Below are positions 31,980-44,543 of a stretch of DNA of 64,000 nucleotides, one piece after another; positions within the stretch are counted from its first letter, which is position 1, and the number at the start of each line of letters is the position of its first letter. The position numbers and the translations under genes were made by a program. The stretch covers positions 4,898,001 through 4,962,000 of the forward strand of contig JAGTWJ010000017.1 in NCBI GenBank assembly GCA_020064725.1. The letters run 5' to 3'. The notes under the pieces were generated by a model that saw only the letters and a program-made list of their open reading frames with translations, was not told the origin of the DNA and made no database searches. Source of the stretch: Drechslerella dactyloides. Lineage: Eukaryota > Ascomycota > Orbiliomycetes > Orbiliales > Orbiliaceae.

Positions 31980-33920
31980 TTAAGCGCCGAGCTGGCCCTT
32001 AGGAACATCGATTAGGTTAAGCTTGACTTCGTAGTCTCCCCACACCGGAAGCTCAACATCGGTCTTTGGCAAAGTCACTGTCGCAGCTGCAACGGTGACA
32101 GTCAGACCCCGCACGTCCTTCGTCTCAACTGCAGACTGATCCTCCGTAAGCGCAACGCGCAGCTTGAGGTTCTTCTCCAGGTATGGGACAACGGTCTCGG
32201 TCTTGAGGTTCTCGAGCTGGCCGGTAACAACCATGTTCAGCAGGGCCGATGTCAGTGGGACAGTACCGGTGACCACGTCATCTTTACCGCCGCCGATAGC
32301 AGTGACGACTGAATGTGTTCCGATCAGGTTCTTGGCCGTCGCCCACTCGGCCGGGGTACCAGTAGGCTCGCCCAGGAAGACGTAGATATTGAAGGTGCCT
32401 TTCAGAGCAGCGCTGTTAACCTTGATATCGGTGACCCATTCGTTGTACTTGCCGGCGTCAACGACGTCTTCCTCAACCGGTGCGAGGGACTCGGGGGGTG
32501 GCGCCGAGCCGAGAACAGGCGCAGGCTCCGCAAGTACCGCAGGCTGCTCGCCGTCGCGCTTGCTGATTCCGCGCTTGCGAAGGGTACCCGCAGCCCGGAG
32601 CGAGAGAGCAGGAGTTCCACGACCGTACAGGCGGTTGACAGCAGCGATAATGTCATTAGACAGGCTCTGTGTGCCGGGGCGTCGGTTCCAGTCAGCAGTC
32701 TCAGGGTACGAGTACCCGAAGGTCTTGGTGTTAGCAGCAGTAGCGCTGGTGTAGAACTGATTACCGGACTGGCGGAATGGTGGCAGTGCAGTGTTCAAGT
32801 CTTCTTGCGCGCCAGCTGGGATGGCAAAGGTTCCCATCCCGCTACGGCCGGAAAACTGGTAAGCCCCGGGATTGATACCCTGCCAAATAGCGAAAAGACG
32901 ATCAATGTTGGTATGATGAAGAAAGAAGACGGGATCGAATGCAGAAATGTCAACGAAGCCCATGTGTCCGCCGGATCCAACGGTACCGTGAATGGTATCG
33001 TGAACACCCTCGAGAGAGTCGAATCGCCCGGTGCTGCCTTGGGTGACGGCCTTGGTCGAGACTGTGTTGTATTGCTTGTACGCGGTGAGCAGTTGGTAAA
33101 CTCTGTTACGCAGATTGCCGCTGATCTGCGTAAGTGCGTTGTTGACGGCAGCTGGCTGTGTTACGTATCGGCCATCCTGCAGACGTTGGGGGAAGCGGAC
33201 GGTGTAAGGAATGGTGTTGAAAGGTTGGTCCGGAATCTCACGCAGGTCGGTGAACTGGTAAGAATACAACGGGTTGTTGATGGTCTGTCGGCCCCGTGGA
33301 GTGTCAACTTGGATTTGGGGCCACTCGCCAACCTGAGGTGGCAGGGTTGCGTCGGATGCCCAGTCCCAGTACGGAATGCGGAGGGTTGGGAGAACTGCTG
33401 CGTAGGGTCCGCGTCTATCTGCAGGGAACTCGTTTACAATGTTGCTGGCATGCTGCCAGATAAGTTGCTCGTACAAGGCAAGGTAAGGCCGATGCCACGA
33501 GAGAAATAGCAGATCAGAATGAGTGCAATATCCCATCCCATTGTTTCCTCCGAAGACGTTGCCCCAGGCTTTGTAAGGTCTTCCATGAATACCGGCAATT
33601 CCGTAATAGGAAGTCTCAGATGTCTGCGGTTGTTGTTGGAATCGTTGCAAAGCCAACAGGAACAAGTTGAACTCGGGCCCATTCCGAATCAGCTCCCTGA
33701 TCTCCTTGCGGACGGGTACCTGTCCTTGTGCTGGTCCGAAGCCTTGCTGAACACCCGAGAACGCCATGGCGTTTTGCCGGCGGAAGAGATTGTTTCGGGG
33801 CTCAGTGATCCATTCGTCGACACCAGAAGAGCCTTCCGTTGGTAGAGCCTGAGCAACTTGGGTCAGGCTCAAAGTGCAAGACGCCACGAAGGCGTATTTG
33901 AGAGAGGACCAGACAGCCAT
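31980..33920 (-). CDS. Tyrosinase (polyphenol oxidase)
   Basis: Intronless, 646 residues. Type-3 copper enzyme that hydroxylates monophenols and oxidises catechols to quinones, feeding melanin or other pigments. Copper A histidines: His112 (GIHGRPY), His134 (in YCTHSD, with Cys132 placed for the Cys-His thioether of fungal tyrosinases) and His143 (SWHRPY). Copper B: His307 and His311 (EGVHDTIHG) and His336 (FFLHHTNIDRLF). PYWDWASD and the GHMGFVDISAFDP block are also family hallmarks. An N-terminal hydrophobic segment (about residues 7-25) and the dibasic LFRR at 45-48 suggest a signal plus propeptide, although many fungal tyrosinases are intracellular. The tail after about residue 455 contains RKRG and SKRDG Kex2-like sites and the C-terminal lid domain that is normally cut off for activation. 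A decayed fragment of a second copy lies near 19.8 kb. Confidence 0.96.
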   Translation of the reverse strand: MAVWSSLKYAFVASCTLSLTQVAQALPTEGSSGVDEWITEPRNNLFRRQNAMAFSGVQQGFGPAQGQVPVRKEIRELIRNGPEFNLFLLALQRFQQQPQTSETSYYGIAGIHGRPYKAWGNVFGGNNGMGYCTHSDLLFLSWHRPYLALYEQLIWQHASNIVNEFPADRRGPYAAVLPTLRIPYWDWASDATLPPQVGEWPQIQVDTPRGRQTINNPLYSYQFTDLREIPDQPFNTIPYTVRFPQRLQDGRYVTQPAAVNNALTQISGNLRNRVYQLLTAYKQYNTVSTKAVTQGSTGRFDSLEGVHDTIHGTVGSGGHMGFVDISAFDPVFFLHHTNIDRLFAIWQGINPGAYQFSGRSGMGTFAIPAGAQEDLNTALPPFRQSGNQFYTSATAANTKTFGYSYPETADWNRRPGTQSLSNDIIAAVNRLYGRGTPALSLRAAGTLRKRGISKRDGEQPAVLAEPAPVLGSAPPPESLAPVEEDVVDAGKYNEWVTDIKVNSAALKGTFNIYVFLGEPTGTPAEWATAKNLIGTHSVVTAIGGGKDDVVTGTVPLTSALLNMVVTGQLENLKTETVVPYLEKNLKLRVALTEDQSAVETKDVRGLTVTVAAATVTLPKTDVELPVWGDYEVKLNLIDVPKGQLGA

Positions 33921-34227
33921 TGGGAAGATTATATCGTGTTGTGCAAAATTATATATGAATATCTATAGTAACGATGAAAAGATGAAGATGTAAAAGAAGG
34001 ACTACTTTTGGTGTGATCGTGAGATGAGTTTGCTGTCGTATTCAAAAGAGGGCAATAGTTGGTTTTTATTAACGTTGGTCGAAGTTCTTGACCTGTAGAT
34101 TATTGGATGATGATCGATGTTGATGATGATGAGAGAGAGGATATTGACGGCGGATGACGATGCCTTTATAGATCGAATGAATCTGCGACTTCAACTAGAT
34201 CTAGATAGTTATCGTGCTAAGTCACGC

Positions 34228-34247
34228 TTTTTTTTTTTTTTTTTTTT
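34228..34247. repeat. Poly-T tract (20 T)
   Basis: An uninterrupted run of 20 T. It could be a slippage tract, or the poly-A tail scar of a retroposed sequence on the minus strand; no element body is recognised beside it. Confidence 0.85.
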
Positions 34248-36790
34248 GCGCCTTGTACGCACACTCCGAAATGGATCCCTGAAGCATCAGGAGATTGAGG
34301 GACCACTCCGACGGCACTTCACGATCAGCTAGCTCCCTAGCTAGCTAGCTCCAGCACGCAACATCATAGTGTTGTCATGACGGACAAGACGGTGCCCGCA
34401 AGTAGAACCTGCCAACTGTAGACGCAGCGGGGGGCCCATGCGACCTGCAAGGGGGTTGCAGAGTTTGCTGACTATGGGGATGTTATGTTTAGTACCAACG
34501 CCGACGCTCAACCTTCCCGATGTCCTTATCCTTGCTGCATTGCAGAGGGCTCGGAAAAGGGCTAGTTCGGGTGCCTGTGATTGTTAGCCATCCAGTCCGC
34601 GAGTAGGTCTTGGATTTTTTTTTACCTGGCTCTTTCGAATTTCGGCAGGGGAATCGAACCACTAAGCCGGCTTTCCAACAGTGGCAAGGCCTCCGGCTCA
34701 GGGCTTCCAATTCGGACGCGGGTTGACAACTGAGTTTGGGAATAGGTTTCATTACCACGTTTTCCAGCAGGCGATTGAGCTCATTGTTCTCGTTTGGGTA
34801 GTTAGATGGATTTGGACTGGTGTAACCGCGCTAGGGCCAAATTTGGCTTCGCCCAGCACCACACCACCCGGCAGACCGAGAGAAGAATTCGAAAGTAAGG
34901 CAGGCAGGAACGGCCGAGGCGACTGGGCATCAGGGTGGAAATTGTGCATGAGGAGCTGTATGCACGCAGGCCGGAGCCTGGCTGCCTCGGAGTTCGGAAA
35001 CAGGCCAGACACGCGAGATTGCATTGCATTGGCGGTTCACTGATGGCTCACAGCTACCGATTGCACTATCATTTGCCTTCACCTGGGACGGAGCGCATGA
35101 AGTCGCGCACCTGCACTCCGCAGGCTCGGCCTGAAATATTTTCTGTCGCCGCGTGAAAGAAGAGCTTGGAGTTGGTGTCAGGGAAATATCGCGGGGGTCC
35201 CAGCCGAGTCACGCCGTCTGATCGAAACGGCAGCTGCGGGTCGCTGCCACTACCAATCAAAAGTCTCCGCTGGTGAGCAGCCACAGTAGACTGTTCGCAG
35301 GTAAGTTTCGCTGCACCCACTAGCCGCTACCCAGCTTCGTCAGCTCAGCAGGCTCCACCCAGCCCCGCATGCCTGGTTTCAGCAATATTGGGTGCCGATT
35401 ATATGGCTATCCGCTCAAGTGTGTTACATATGACATACAAAGACACGTCGACACTTGTTGCAGATAGGACTCTCGATAGATGATCCTCTCGACCGGGCCA
35501 GCCTTGATGGCACCACTCAATCCCAATATAAACTTGTTGATGGAATACACGTGTATACGCTAGTAATTAGACGACTGACTCTAGTCCGTACATTGAACTT
35601 CTGTAATCTTACAGCTATGCCGCCGATTAGCCAGCGATATCCGCGTTCGTTACGTTATACAAAAGGACTAGGGGTTTGCGAGCGGGAATAACAGTTTCTT
35701 GCGGACCAGGCTGCCGTACCTTGTCGTCTTCCCAATCTGTAAAATCTCCGAGCGGTACTATCATGTGCATAACTGCACCGACGAATGTCGGAGGCGCCGC
35801 TATCAACCCAGCGACTGTAATGCGTGCTGCATTTGAGCATTCTTGTTGGTACTGCGTAAACTTCTTACCCTGTCAATTCTCAGGGTTCATACTCATCGTC
35901 TATTTTTACGTTTGGTGTCTCGCCCCCGATCGATCTCTTTCCTGTCAACCAGCTGGTCGAGCCCTGTTCCCAGCAGGGAGACCTGCGGTGTAACCACAAA
36001 TCTTGAGAGCAGGGTCCCGGCCCAATGAAGTCCAGAGCCATGTTTTCCTGGAACTCGCATACCTTCGGCTGTCCAAGAAGCCGGAAAACTGAAAGGGATA
36101 TACCAAGCGAATTATTTTCTGACCGTGGCAAGATAGAGTAAGTCCCTGGCTCCTCCAGCAGTTTCTGACGATACATTTCGCTGTTCGCCGTAGGCACATG
36201 CAAACGGGAACAAAAGTCTCCAGGAACGTGCATTTTATTATCAAAAGTCCGGTCGAAAGCTCCGCGTAGTCTCCGATTGAAGGTTAATCAATCAGCGACA
36301 CCTGGAATGTCTCACTACGTTCGGTCTCTTCATTGTCTTATTGTTGCATGCGAGAGACGACTCGCAAGCGAGGGGCTGACAGAAAGGGGGCGGTGCGCCC
36401 CGACCCACGTTCTTCTGGAAGCCGTACATTGTGGACGGCGGACGCACAAGATAGGCCTTGGCAGAGACGTCTCGACAACACAGAACAGGAAGCTGGCTTG
36501 CCGGACAGTTGTCCCAATTCAGAATGCCGCTCCGTTTCGAGTATTCTTCAGCCACGGGGGAGCGTAGGCTTGGACCAATGAGTTCGGACAACCAGGCCAA
36601 GCGTATTCGATCCGATCATAGCCATCACTTCAGGTAGCCAGGCAATTATCCAGAGCGCAGCGTCATCTGGGTTGCATTCTCCTTGCGAGTTACATTTAGC
36701 ATCTGCGCATCTCGCGCTCGACAGCGCTGCAGCCCCACAGCACACGTCACGATCGATCGTGATCTGCTGGGTGCCTGATATGCTCCTGGC

Positions 36791-36819
36791 CAGCCTGATT
36801 CCCAGCCTGATTCCCAGCC
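36791..36819. repeat. 12-nt tandem repeat, about 2.4 copies
   Basis: CAGCCTGATTCC occurs twice in direct tandem, followed by a partial third copy (CAGCC). Non-coding. Confidence 0.85.
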
Positions 36820-39800
36820 GTAAGGGTCGACAAGGTGGTCTGAACTGACAATATAGGCGCCGGTTCCTATTCTATGCACTGAACTACCATGCATGGCCAT
36901 GCAAGGCAGGTGTTTGTGGTTGCTAGACCCTTGAGTAATGCAAACTCCATTTATCTTTCATGCGGTTCGACGGACGCGTATGTAATGATATACTATGTCT
37001 TATAATCTTGGAGAACCAAGATAATGGCTGTTACTCATATTTTGGCGTATGTGCGTGAAAGACTAGAGTGGAGAGTCTACCATACAGCTCTAATTCTTGG
37101 CTGCGAGGCTCGCTTCACCGAGCGAATCATCGAACTTGTTAATTAAAAACTCGCCTAATTCGGTATTCCTTTAGTCGATTCAATATATATAATGTCTTAG
37201 ATCGGTCTCAGATTATATGCTGTCAATGGCGCCCAGCGTTGGCACATCGAGACTGGTTTATCTACCCGACAGACAGTATGTCTGGAGTATCGATACATTG
37301 CCTGTCTTACCGGTTGAAATTGCCCTGTTTTAAGTCGCCGAGTACGCCTGCCGGGAACAGAACGGTCTCGGCAGCGCTGTCAACCACTGACTCGAATTCA
37401 GAATCGTCGGATAAATGTGATTTTGATTCTTCCCCAGGGTTTGTATCATGAGTATTTTGTTTAACATGTGGGAACCCAAACAATCTATGATGCACCGTGG
37501 GAAAATGCTCTGTTTCCTGACAAGGCGTTCGCCTATAGATCTAAAGAGCTCCACAAGTTGGATCTCAATGCTACGACTCGGCACTGGTGTACAGCTGAAA
37601 AGGAGTTCGGATCACGCCACCCATAAGAGTTTTCGGAGATGCCTCGGGTGGCTTGTCGAGCTGAATATGCTGGCTTTAGCTGCGACGGCGGTCGGCCGAG
37701 GCCTGTTCGTGATCCATTCGATGAAAACCATCGATCTATTGGTCCTCGGTGTCTCCAGACAGCCTATCCGTTCAGCCCCAAGATCCATCCCAGCTTTCTG
37801 GTTCCCGCCGAAGCAAGTCGAGCCCAAAGTGACGGGCCAGCCTTGTCATTGTTCCCGTGCATTTGTTTAAACCCTTGATCTTCTGACTAACAGAATAAAC
37901 CTCACTTGGGAAAATAGACGAACTCATGCTTGTAAAATTTCTGGACCCAGACTCGAAGACGTCAGAGCTGCAGACTCCATCATTCCCGCTTATTTGGACA
38001 TTTTGTCCAAGGGTCACACCAGGTTCCCCTGTATTCATACGACTCCACTGGAACTTACTACTCGGACATCTGAATTCGATGCTTGTGATCGGTTACATGC
38101 ATGGGAAGGGGGCCCAGTCCGACAGGGATAAAGGCTGTTATGAAGTAATGAATTTTTAGCCACACATATAGGGCTGTAAGTCCGGCGGCGCAAGCCCAAT
38201 ACAGTTGATGACCCCTGGAATCGGAATCGGGTTTGCCTATACTAGAACCAGTTGCTTTACCCGAAGACACCGGGGCTGGTACCTTCCCAGCACGCCGAGG
38301 AGGATGTCTTTCTTGAATGATAAACAGGGAAGAATTTTTTTTTTTCCCCGAATTTCCCCCCTTGGACTATCTCGTGAACCAACTACAAACAATTTTTTCT
38401 ATCACAGTTTGGGGATACCGCAAATTGCTTCGGACCGTATTAACCGAATATCTGCATGAATCGGACAACTGATCTTGCATTAACGGAATTCGGCAAGCTC
38501 AAAGTCTACACCGACTTTCCAGCTACCCTTCAGATCGAAAGGTTTTGCACACCATTTCCTGCTTCGAGTAGCTGATCACGCGTTCGGTGGCGCGAAGAAC
38601 ATCGCGACGACATATCTAAGAATTTTTTGCGTGAGTTTGGGCACCATTCTCTTGACCCATAATGTCATACACGAAAGGAATCCGTTGCTAGAAATAAAAA
38701 TTTACGGCTTCTTAAGTAATAATTATATTCATTGATGAATCTGAAATGAAATAGCAATCTCATCGCTATAAAGCTTAGTAAAGGAAGAAACGAGTGATAC
38801 TGAGATCAATTGATTATATATAAATAGATAGAAGCTTACGAGAATCCACCGTATTGTTGTAATGCCGACAGTGTGGCCGTTGCGATATGTCTAGGATCCT
38901 CCGTACAGCCACATACTTCAGATCGCACATGTATTATTAACATGCCACTGGCATGATAGCTCTATAGGTGAGCTTGCAAGAACGCAATTTGCTCGAAAGA
39001 TATACATAGTATTTCATTTGGGCCTTGGAGTCTGCCTCTTTGTCAAAAGAAAGTGTAGCCGGATGTTTCAAGTGGTATCGCATAAGATTGCATTATGTGT
39101 ACACGTGTCGTCGAGGGGCTGAGTAGGAGAGCTGCTAGATCGCCACAATTTGCAGCCTTCAAAGATGCCGTTCGGGTTAAGCCTACCCCATTCAATTGGC
39201 TTGGATCCAATATTGTACTTCAAAGGATATACCTGACTCAATGCTATTCGAAAGGCTAACCGCTGTTATAATGAACTCGATGTGATGGAACTGGTTTGGC
39301 GGCTCTGTTGTGGCATAACAATTAAAAGAAGTTTGCGGTGGCATGGTATACACACTAGCTGTTCGTCTGTGCTCTTCCAAAGGCACGTAGACGGCAGCTT
39401 ATGGTTGCCTAGATTTCCCATTGCAAAACCATCTGTCGAGATACGATCTGCAGCTGCGGCAGTTTGTATCCTCGAGAGCATCATTAGACCGGCGGAAGTG
39501 CTGGGGGTCATTTGCAGTCTTTCTGATAACCTAAGTTTGCGGGATGTGAGTTGGGTGCCACTACCTGATTGATCATTTCTAGGCTAGGTACTGCCGTCTG
39601 GTGTCGCTATAGGATGATTGAGAAGTACTAACGTGCTCGGATTTGTCGCAGAGGGATGAATAAAACGATATATAGCCAATACTAGGTGAACCTGTCCTAA
39701 GTGTTATCATGTAACCTGAGGCGAGACTACCGCAGGTTACTCCAATATTTATCAAGGGAATAATATAATTAGATGCAGAGCTTTCTTCAGTAACCAATGG

Positions 39801-40771
39801 ACTTATCTTAGTGAGAACTACTTTCTAGTTGATTGAAAGATTGGGTTTGATTCCGCATGTACATTGAGAAGAGCTAGACCGTAGGATCGGCCAGCGCCAA
39901 AGGAATGCCGTCAGTGCACCATTTACTACCTCGATATTATCCACAAATGTTGTCTTAATTCACTCAAGAGAAAGAAGAGTCGCTAGTTAATATGACAGAG
40001 ACAGAAGTGGTTTCAATTAATTACAGGCTTTGTTGTTTGCGAAGGTTCATTCGATATATTAATGCAGTGCTAAAGTGTCGCCTATATACTGGAGATGAAG
40101 TCTCTACGGACTGACTTGGATTGTATGAGTCATTGATAGACAAGAAATCAAGTATACTAGTGATAATTGATAGCGGTACGTATACTACGTACTCTAAATC
40201 AATTCGTGATAGTGAGCTCCATATAGCTATATGAGGTTAAGCTGAGACCTTGATACTGATAATCCCTAATATGAATAGAGTTGAATGTTTCGAATCGGCT
40301 ATCAATTTCAGATCTGCAGATCTAAGCGAAGACTTTAATCCAGTCTCCGCATTGTCGGTTGGTGTAAGCCCCATGGAAGTATATTCTAGGTGTAAATCGA
40401 GCCTTTTAACTTGCAGTTGATTAGTTCGCATGCATATATCTATATCAAGTAGGTGAAAGATAAGTCTCGGGGCCCTTGTTAGCAACAGTGGGGCTGTTTC
40501 TCACATGACACAGAGTTTGGAAATCTTAAGAAACTTAAAGATCTCCATTTCCGGGGTGTCGACTGCCTCTTTATGTTGGCCTGTTTCGACATCATTCCTG
40601 CGTGGTTGCGAATTGTGGAGTTTTCCTTATCTCGGCCGCAAATGCGTTGCTGTTGTATTTTTGTGTTCCTGTCACGTGGATACGAGAGAGTTTTGTGATG
40701 AACCTGATCTCGCGTCTGGAGAAGACGGAGAGGAGGTTCAAGTACGATTGCCACCTGCGTCTACCGCGAAG

Positions 40772-43700
40772 ATGTCAACAGATTCTTTTCCCCACAATAA
40801 GAAGCGCAAACGAAATTCTGCTGACCAGGCCGCTGTAAGTTCTTAGTTTCCGGCATATCCTGCGCATGCTAACCTTTGCGAGTGCTCGCCGACGCGTCAG
40901 GAGTGGCCCACGCATTTCAAAGAGCTGGCTGCACTGCACAAAGCCTTGAACCTGGTGTATACTTTCCTGTGCACGAGGAAACAACTTGCGACGACGTTTG
41001 AAAACCTCAAATCCGCCGTGGAGCATCATATCAAGCGACCCCTTAGTGTCGACGACATTGTTCAGATCAAGCTGCTTATTCCGGATGCTGTGCTGTTCGC
41101 ATATGTCAGCGAGGATGCTCTCCATGTCCAGATGCATGGCAGCGATGCTCGGTCTGACTCTCAGTCCCTCGCTAGGAACGACCCGTATTGCCCAACTCCA
41201 GCGACAGGGCGTGGGAAACAAGTACTACTATTCGAGTTCATTGACGACGACCCGAGGCAAAAACCAAAACCGAAGTCATCTAGCGGTCGTCAGCGACGCG
41301 CCAAAGATATAGACAATCTCAAGTTGCCCGAATTCTCCCATCGCGAGTTACTGAGGGTTATTTCGAAGCGTAACGACAGATTTGCACAGGCCATCGACAG
41401 TTTTCTCCGAAAGTGCGACGAGTCCTCGTTAGATCCCGTGGAAGGCCTAAGGCTCAGACAAGATCACTACAAGCCTATCAGGGAGACTAGTACAAGCGAC
41501 GAAGACCCAAATCTTTCGCTGTCTCAGAATACGGAACAGGGCTCTCGATTCGCGATACCAAGAGACCGAAAGTCCATCCCTGCAATCGTACAGGAAATAT
41601 CCGAATGCCCCCAGGTTTACAAAGACCAGATCGTCCCTGGGGGGCTATTAAAGTTCCCGCAACAGGAGCCTAGATATGGAACGCTCGATTTCACCCTCTC
41701 ACAAAGTTTAGTCGATGCTCTCTACAATATCAAGGACGTAACACAGCTGTATTCGCACCAGGCTGCCGCACTAAACGATATCTTCAACGGCGAACATGTA
41801 GTAGTGTCAACATCCACATCGTCCGGAAAGTCTATGATATTTCAAATACCAGTATTGCAAAGACTAGAGCACGACCGAGACTGCCGTGCTCTGTTCATAT
41901 TTCCGACTAAAGCCTTGGCACAAGATCAGAAAATCTCACTCGTCAGGATGGTTGAGTTTATGAGCGAGGACCTGGGCCCTATCTTGATAGAGACATATGA
42001 CGGAGACACGTCAGTGGATCAGAGACAGCAGATTAGGGATGAGGCGCGTGTCGTCCTGACGAACCCAGGTTGGGCCTATCCATTCTTCCTGGTCCTAAAT
42101 AGCTACTGATACTTCGGCAGACATGCTCCACTTAAATATTCTCCCGAATGAGGAGCAATGGCGTACCTTTTTTAAAAATCTGAAATTTGTTGTTATTGAT
42201 GGTGAGGCTTCCCTGCGCTTTGCAGCTGTCTTGCGGGCCAGAAGCTGGACGCACGTAACTTAGCAGTCCTTCCTTCAAACTAACAAGTCAAAAATTGAGC
42301 AGAACTGCACGTCTATAACGGTCTCTTTGGAAGTCATGTTGCTTTTGTCATGCGCCGCTTGCGAAGAATATGTTCCGCCGTGGGCAATAACAGTGTGATC
42401 TTTATTGCGTGCTCCGCGACTGTCGACAATCCACGAAAGGTTCGCTACCCATCCTTCCCGAAGATTAACACCTAAGGGTTATAGATATCATTTTCAAGTA
42501 TACTAACAAGTTTATCCACAGCATATGAGAGACCTCGTTGGGCTTACTGATGTGAAGCTAACATCCATCGACGGATCGCCTGCTGGAGAGAAAACATTTT
42601 TATGCTGGAACTGCCCATACAAGGATCCAGATGATCTCAAACTCGGCCGAGTTGACCCTGTAGACGAAGCAGCGCGATTATTCGTGGAATTGATTCTTCG
42701 CGGTGTTCGCACAATCGCGTTTTGCCGCGTGAGGAAAACCTGCGAGTTAACCCTTACCGCCATCAAACGAATCCTCATTGAAAGAAACCTTTTGGATGTA
42801 TCCAATAGAGTAATGAGCTACCGCAGTGGATACTCTTCTCAAGACCGGAGACGCATAGAAAGTGAAATGTTCAACGGGCATCTCTTGGGTATTGTCGCCA
42901 CTACTGCTCTGGAGTTGGGTGTTGACATTGGGACATTAGGTAAGTCTGAGTCTATTTTGGAGAGTACCTAGATCACGTCCTTGTATCACCAAGCTTACTG
43001 TGAGGTCGTATAGATGCGGTCCTCATGGTCGGATTTCCTTACTCCATTTCCAATCTGCGTCAACAAAGCGGGAGAGCTGGGCGTCGGAAACAGGACTCTC
43101 TATCCGTGCTGATTGGTGACCACTTCCCACTCGACCAGCACTACATGTCAAACCCGGAGTTGATTAAATCGATGCCCAATCCGAGCCTTCATATAGACCT
43201 AGAAAATCCTTTGGTCCTCGAAGGCCACCTCCAGTGCGCCGCTTTCGAAATGCCGATCAATCCAGAGGAGGATGAGGAGTATTTCGGTAGTTCAATCAGA
43301 ACGCTAACGGAAGAGCGATTGCTGAAAGATAAGCATGGGTTCTACCATTGCAATGAGCGGTTCAGGCCTTATCCATCTCAACATGTTGCCATCCGAGATA
43401 CCGAGGATGATCACTTCGCTATCGTCGACGTTACCCAAAACCGGAATGTGGTCTTAGAGCAGATCGAACCGTCCCGAGCAGTATTTACGATCTACGAAGG
43501 AGCCATCTTCCTACACCAAGGTTTCAAATACTTAGTCAAGGAGTTCGACATTGACCGGCGACTTGCCCGAGTAGAGCTAGTGAACGTGGATTGGATAACA
43601 CGGCAGCGAGATTTCACAGATATCGACCCGATCGAGACGGAGGCAACACGCAGGATTCCCGGGTCGCCGTCCAAGGCTTGCTTTGGAGTCGTTAAGATAA

Positions 43701-44371
43701 AGAGCGTGGTATTTGGCTTTTTCAAAGTTGATCGAAAAAATCGTATTCTCGACGCCTGCGACGTTGAGACTCCGCCAGTTGAGATCCTTTCGAAGGGGAT
43801 GTGGCTTGACGTGCCGAAGCTTGCCTTCGATATCCTAAAACTCAAAAAATTCAACATAGCCGCCGCGATACATGCCGCTGAGCACGCAATATTGTCCCTA
43901 CTACCCAACTTCGTCATATCATCGGTTGGAGATGTCAGGACGGAGTGTAAGGCTCCACAGAAAGAGTTTGCTAAGAAGGAAACCACCAGGAAGCGGCCAG
44001 CTAGGTTGATCTTCTATGACTCGAAAGGAGGCGCTCGTGGAATTGGCTCCGGGATAACGACCAAAGCGTTCGAGTTTATTGACCGACTTCTGCTGATGGC
44101 TTTGGAAAGGGTGGAAGCCTGTGGATGTCAGAGTGGCTGCCCTGAGTGTATGCCACCCGCCTCCATATATATTTTTTCTAAACGCGTGCTGACAAAATGA
44201 TCTTTAGGTGTTGCCTCAGAGACTTGCAAAGAAGCCAATGCCGTAATCTCAAAGATTGGTTCTCTTGTCATCCTGAAGAGCTTACTCAACAAAGAAATCG
44301 ACGTTGATAGTTTACCTGAGTGTCCTGACGAGGATGCTCCGGCTGGCATCGAGACAGTGGTTCTAATCTAA
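40772..44371 (+). CDS. hrq1: ATP-dependent DNA helicase Hrq1 (RecQ4-like)
   Basis: Seven exons: 40772-40834, 40901-42068, 42121-42201, 42303-42439, 42522-42939, 43014-44147, 44208-44371; 1,054 residues, normal for fungal Hrq1. This SF2 3'-5' helicase works in interstrand-crosslink repair and telomere maintenance in the nucleus. Seen: the N-terminal KKRKR patch, the WPTHFKELAALHKALN/VYTF start of the Hrq1 family, Walker A SSGKS (Gly330-Lys331-Ser332), TYDGDT motif Ib region, DELH box (437-440, split by the third intron), ACSAT motif III, ALELGVDIG motif V and QQSGRAGRR motif VI. The C-terminal MZB/DUF1998 domain ends with four cysteines, CGCQSGCPEC (992, 994, 998, 1001). Introns are 52-101 nt, one with a perfect TACTAAC branch (42501). 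Its 3' end faces the eIF2B-like gene only 172 bases away. Confidence 0.95.
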
Positions 44372-44543
44372 ATAATATAATTCAGGTTACTCCATTTTAC
44401 CTCGATTGTTCTGGCAACTTGAGTACCGGTTTGCAGAATCATATTATATTATAAATATTCAACCTTCGCTAGCCCAGGCTCGTTAGCATTTAATTACACC
44501 CAGAACTCCGAAACAGGCCCCAATGTCGAACAATATCGCTCGC

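Larger units (their letters stand above)
33921..40771. other. Gene-poor, AT-richer region of about 6.8 kb
   Basis: The first 280 bases are the tyrosinase promoter/leader. Beyond that I find no gene with a recognisable domain. It includes a T20 tract (34228-34247), AGCT-palindrome clusters (34325-34350) and a 12-nt tandem repeat (36791-36819). A few segments look faintly coding but are broken within 100 codons: minus strand 35880-36240, plus strand 37600-37870 and minus strand 38060-38270, the last with one membrane-like segment. This fits decayed genes or mobile-element remains. The far right end (about 40480-40771) is the hrq1 promoter. Confidence 0.5.

Noticed and set aside
32313..33509. 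398-codon plus-strand frame opposite the tyrosinase gene
   Set aside because: Fully antisense to a certain gene with complete copper sites; a shadow frame of GC-rich coding DNA.
34600..34700. tRNA-like B box (GGTTCGATTCC on the minus strand) with a nearby GCTTAGTGG
   Set aside because: No acceptor stem, anticodon arm or properly spaced A box can be folded around it; the neighbouring AAGCCGGCTT is just a palindrome.
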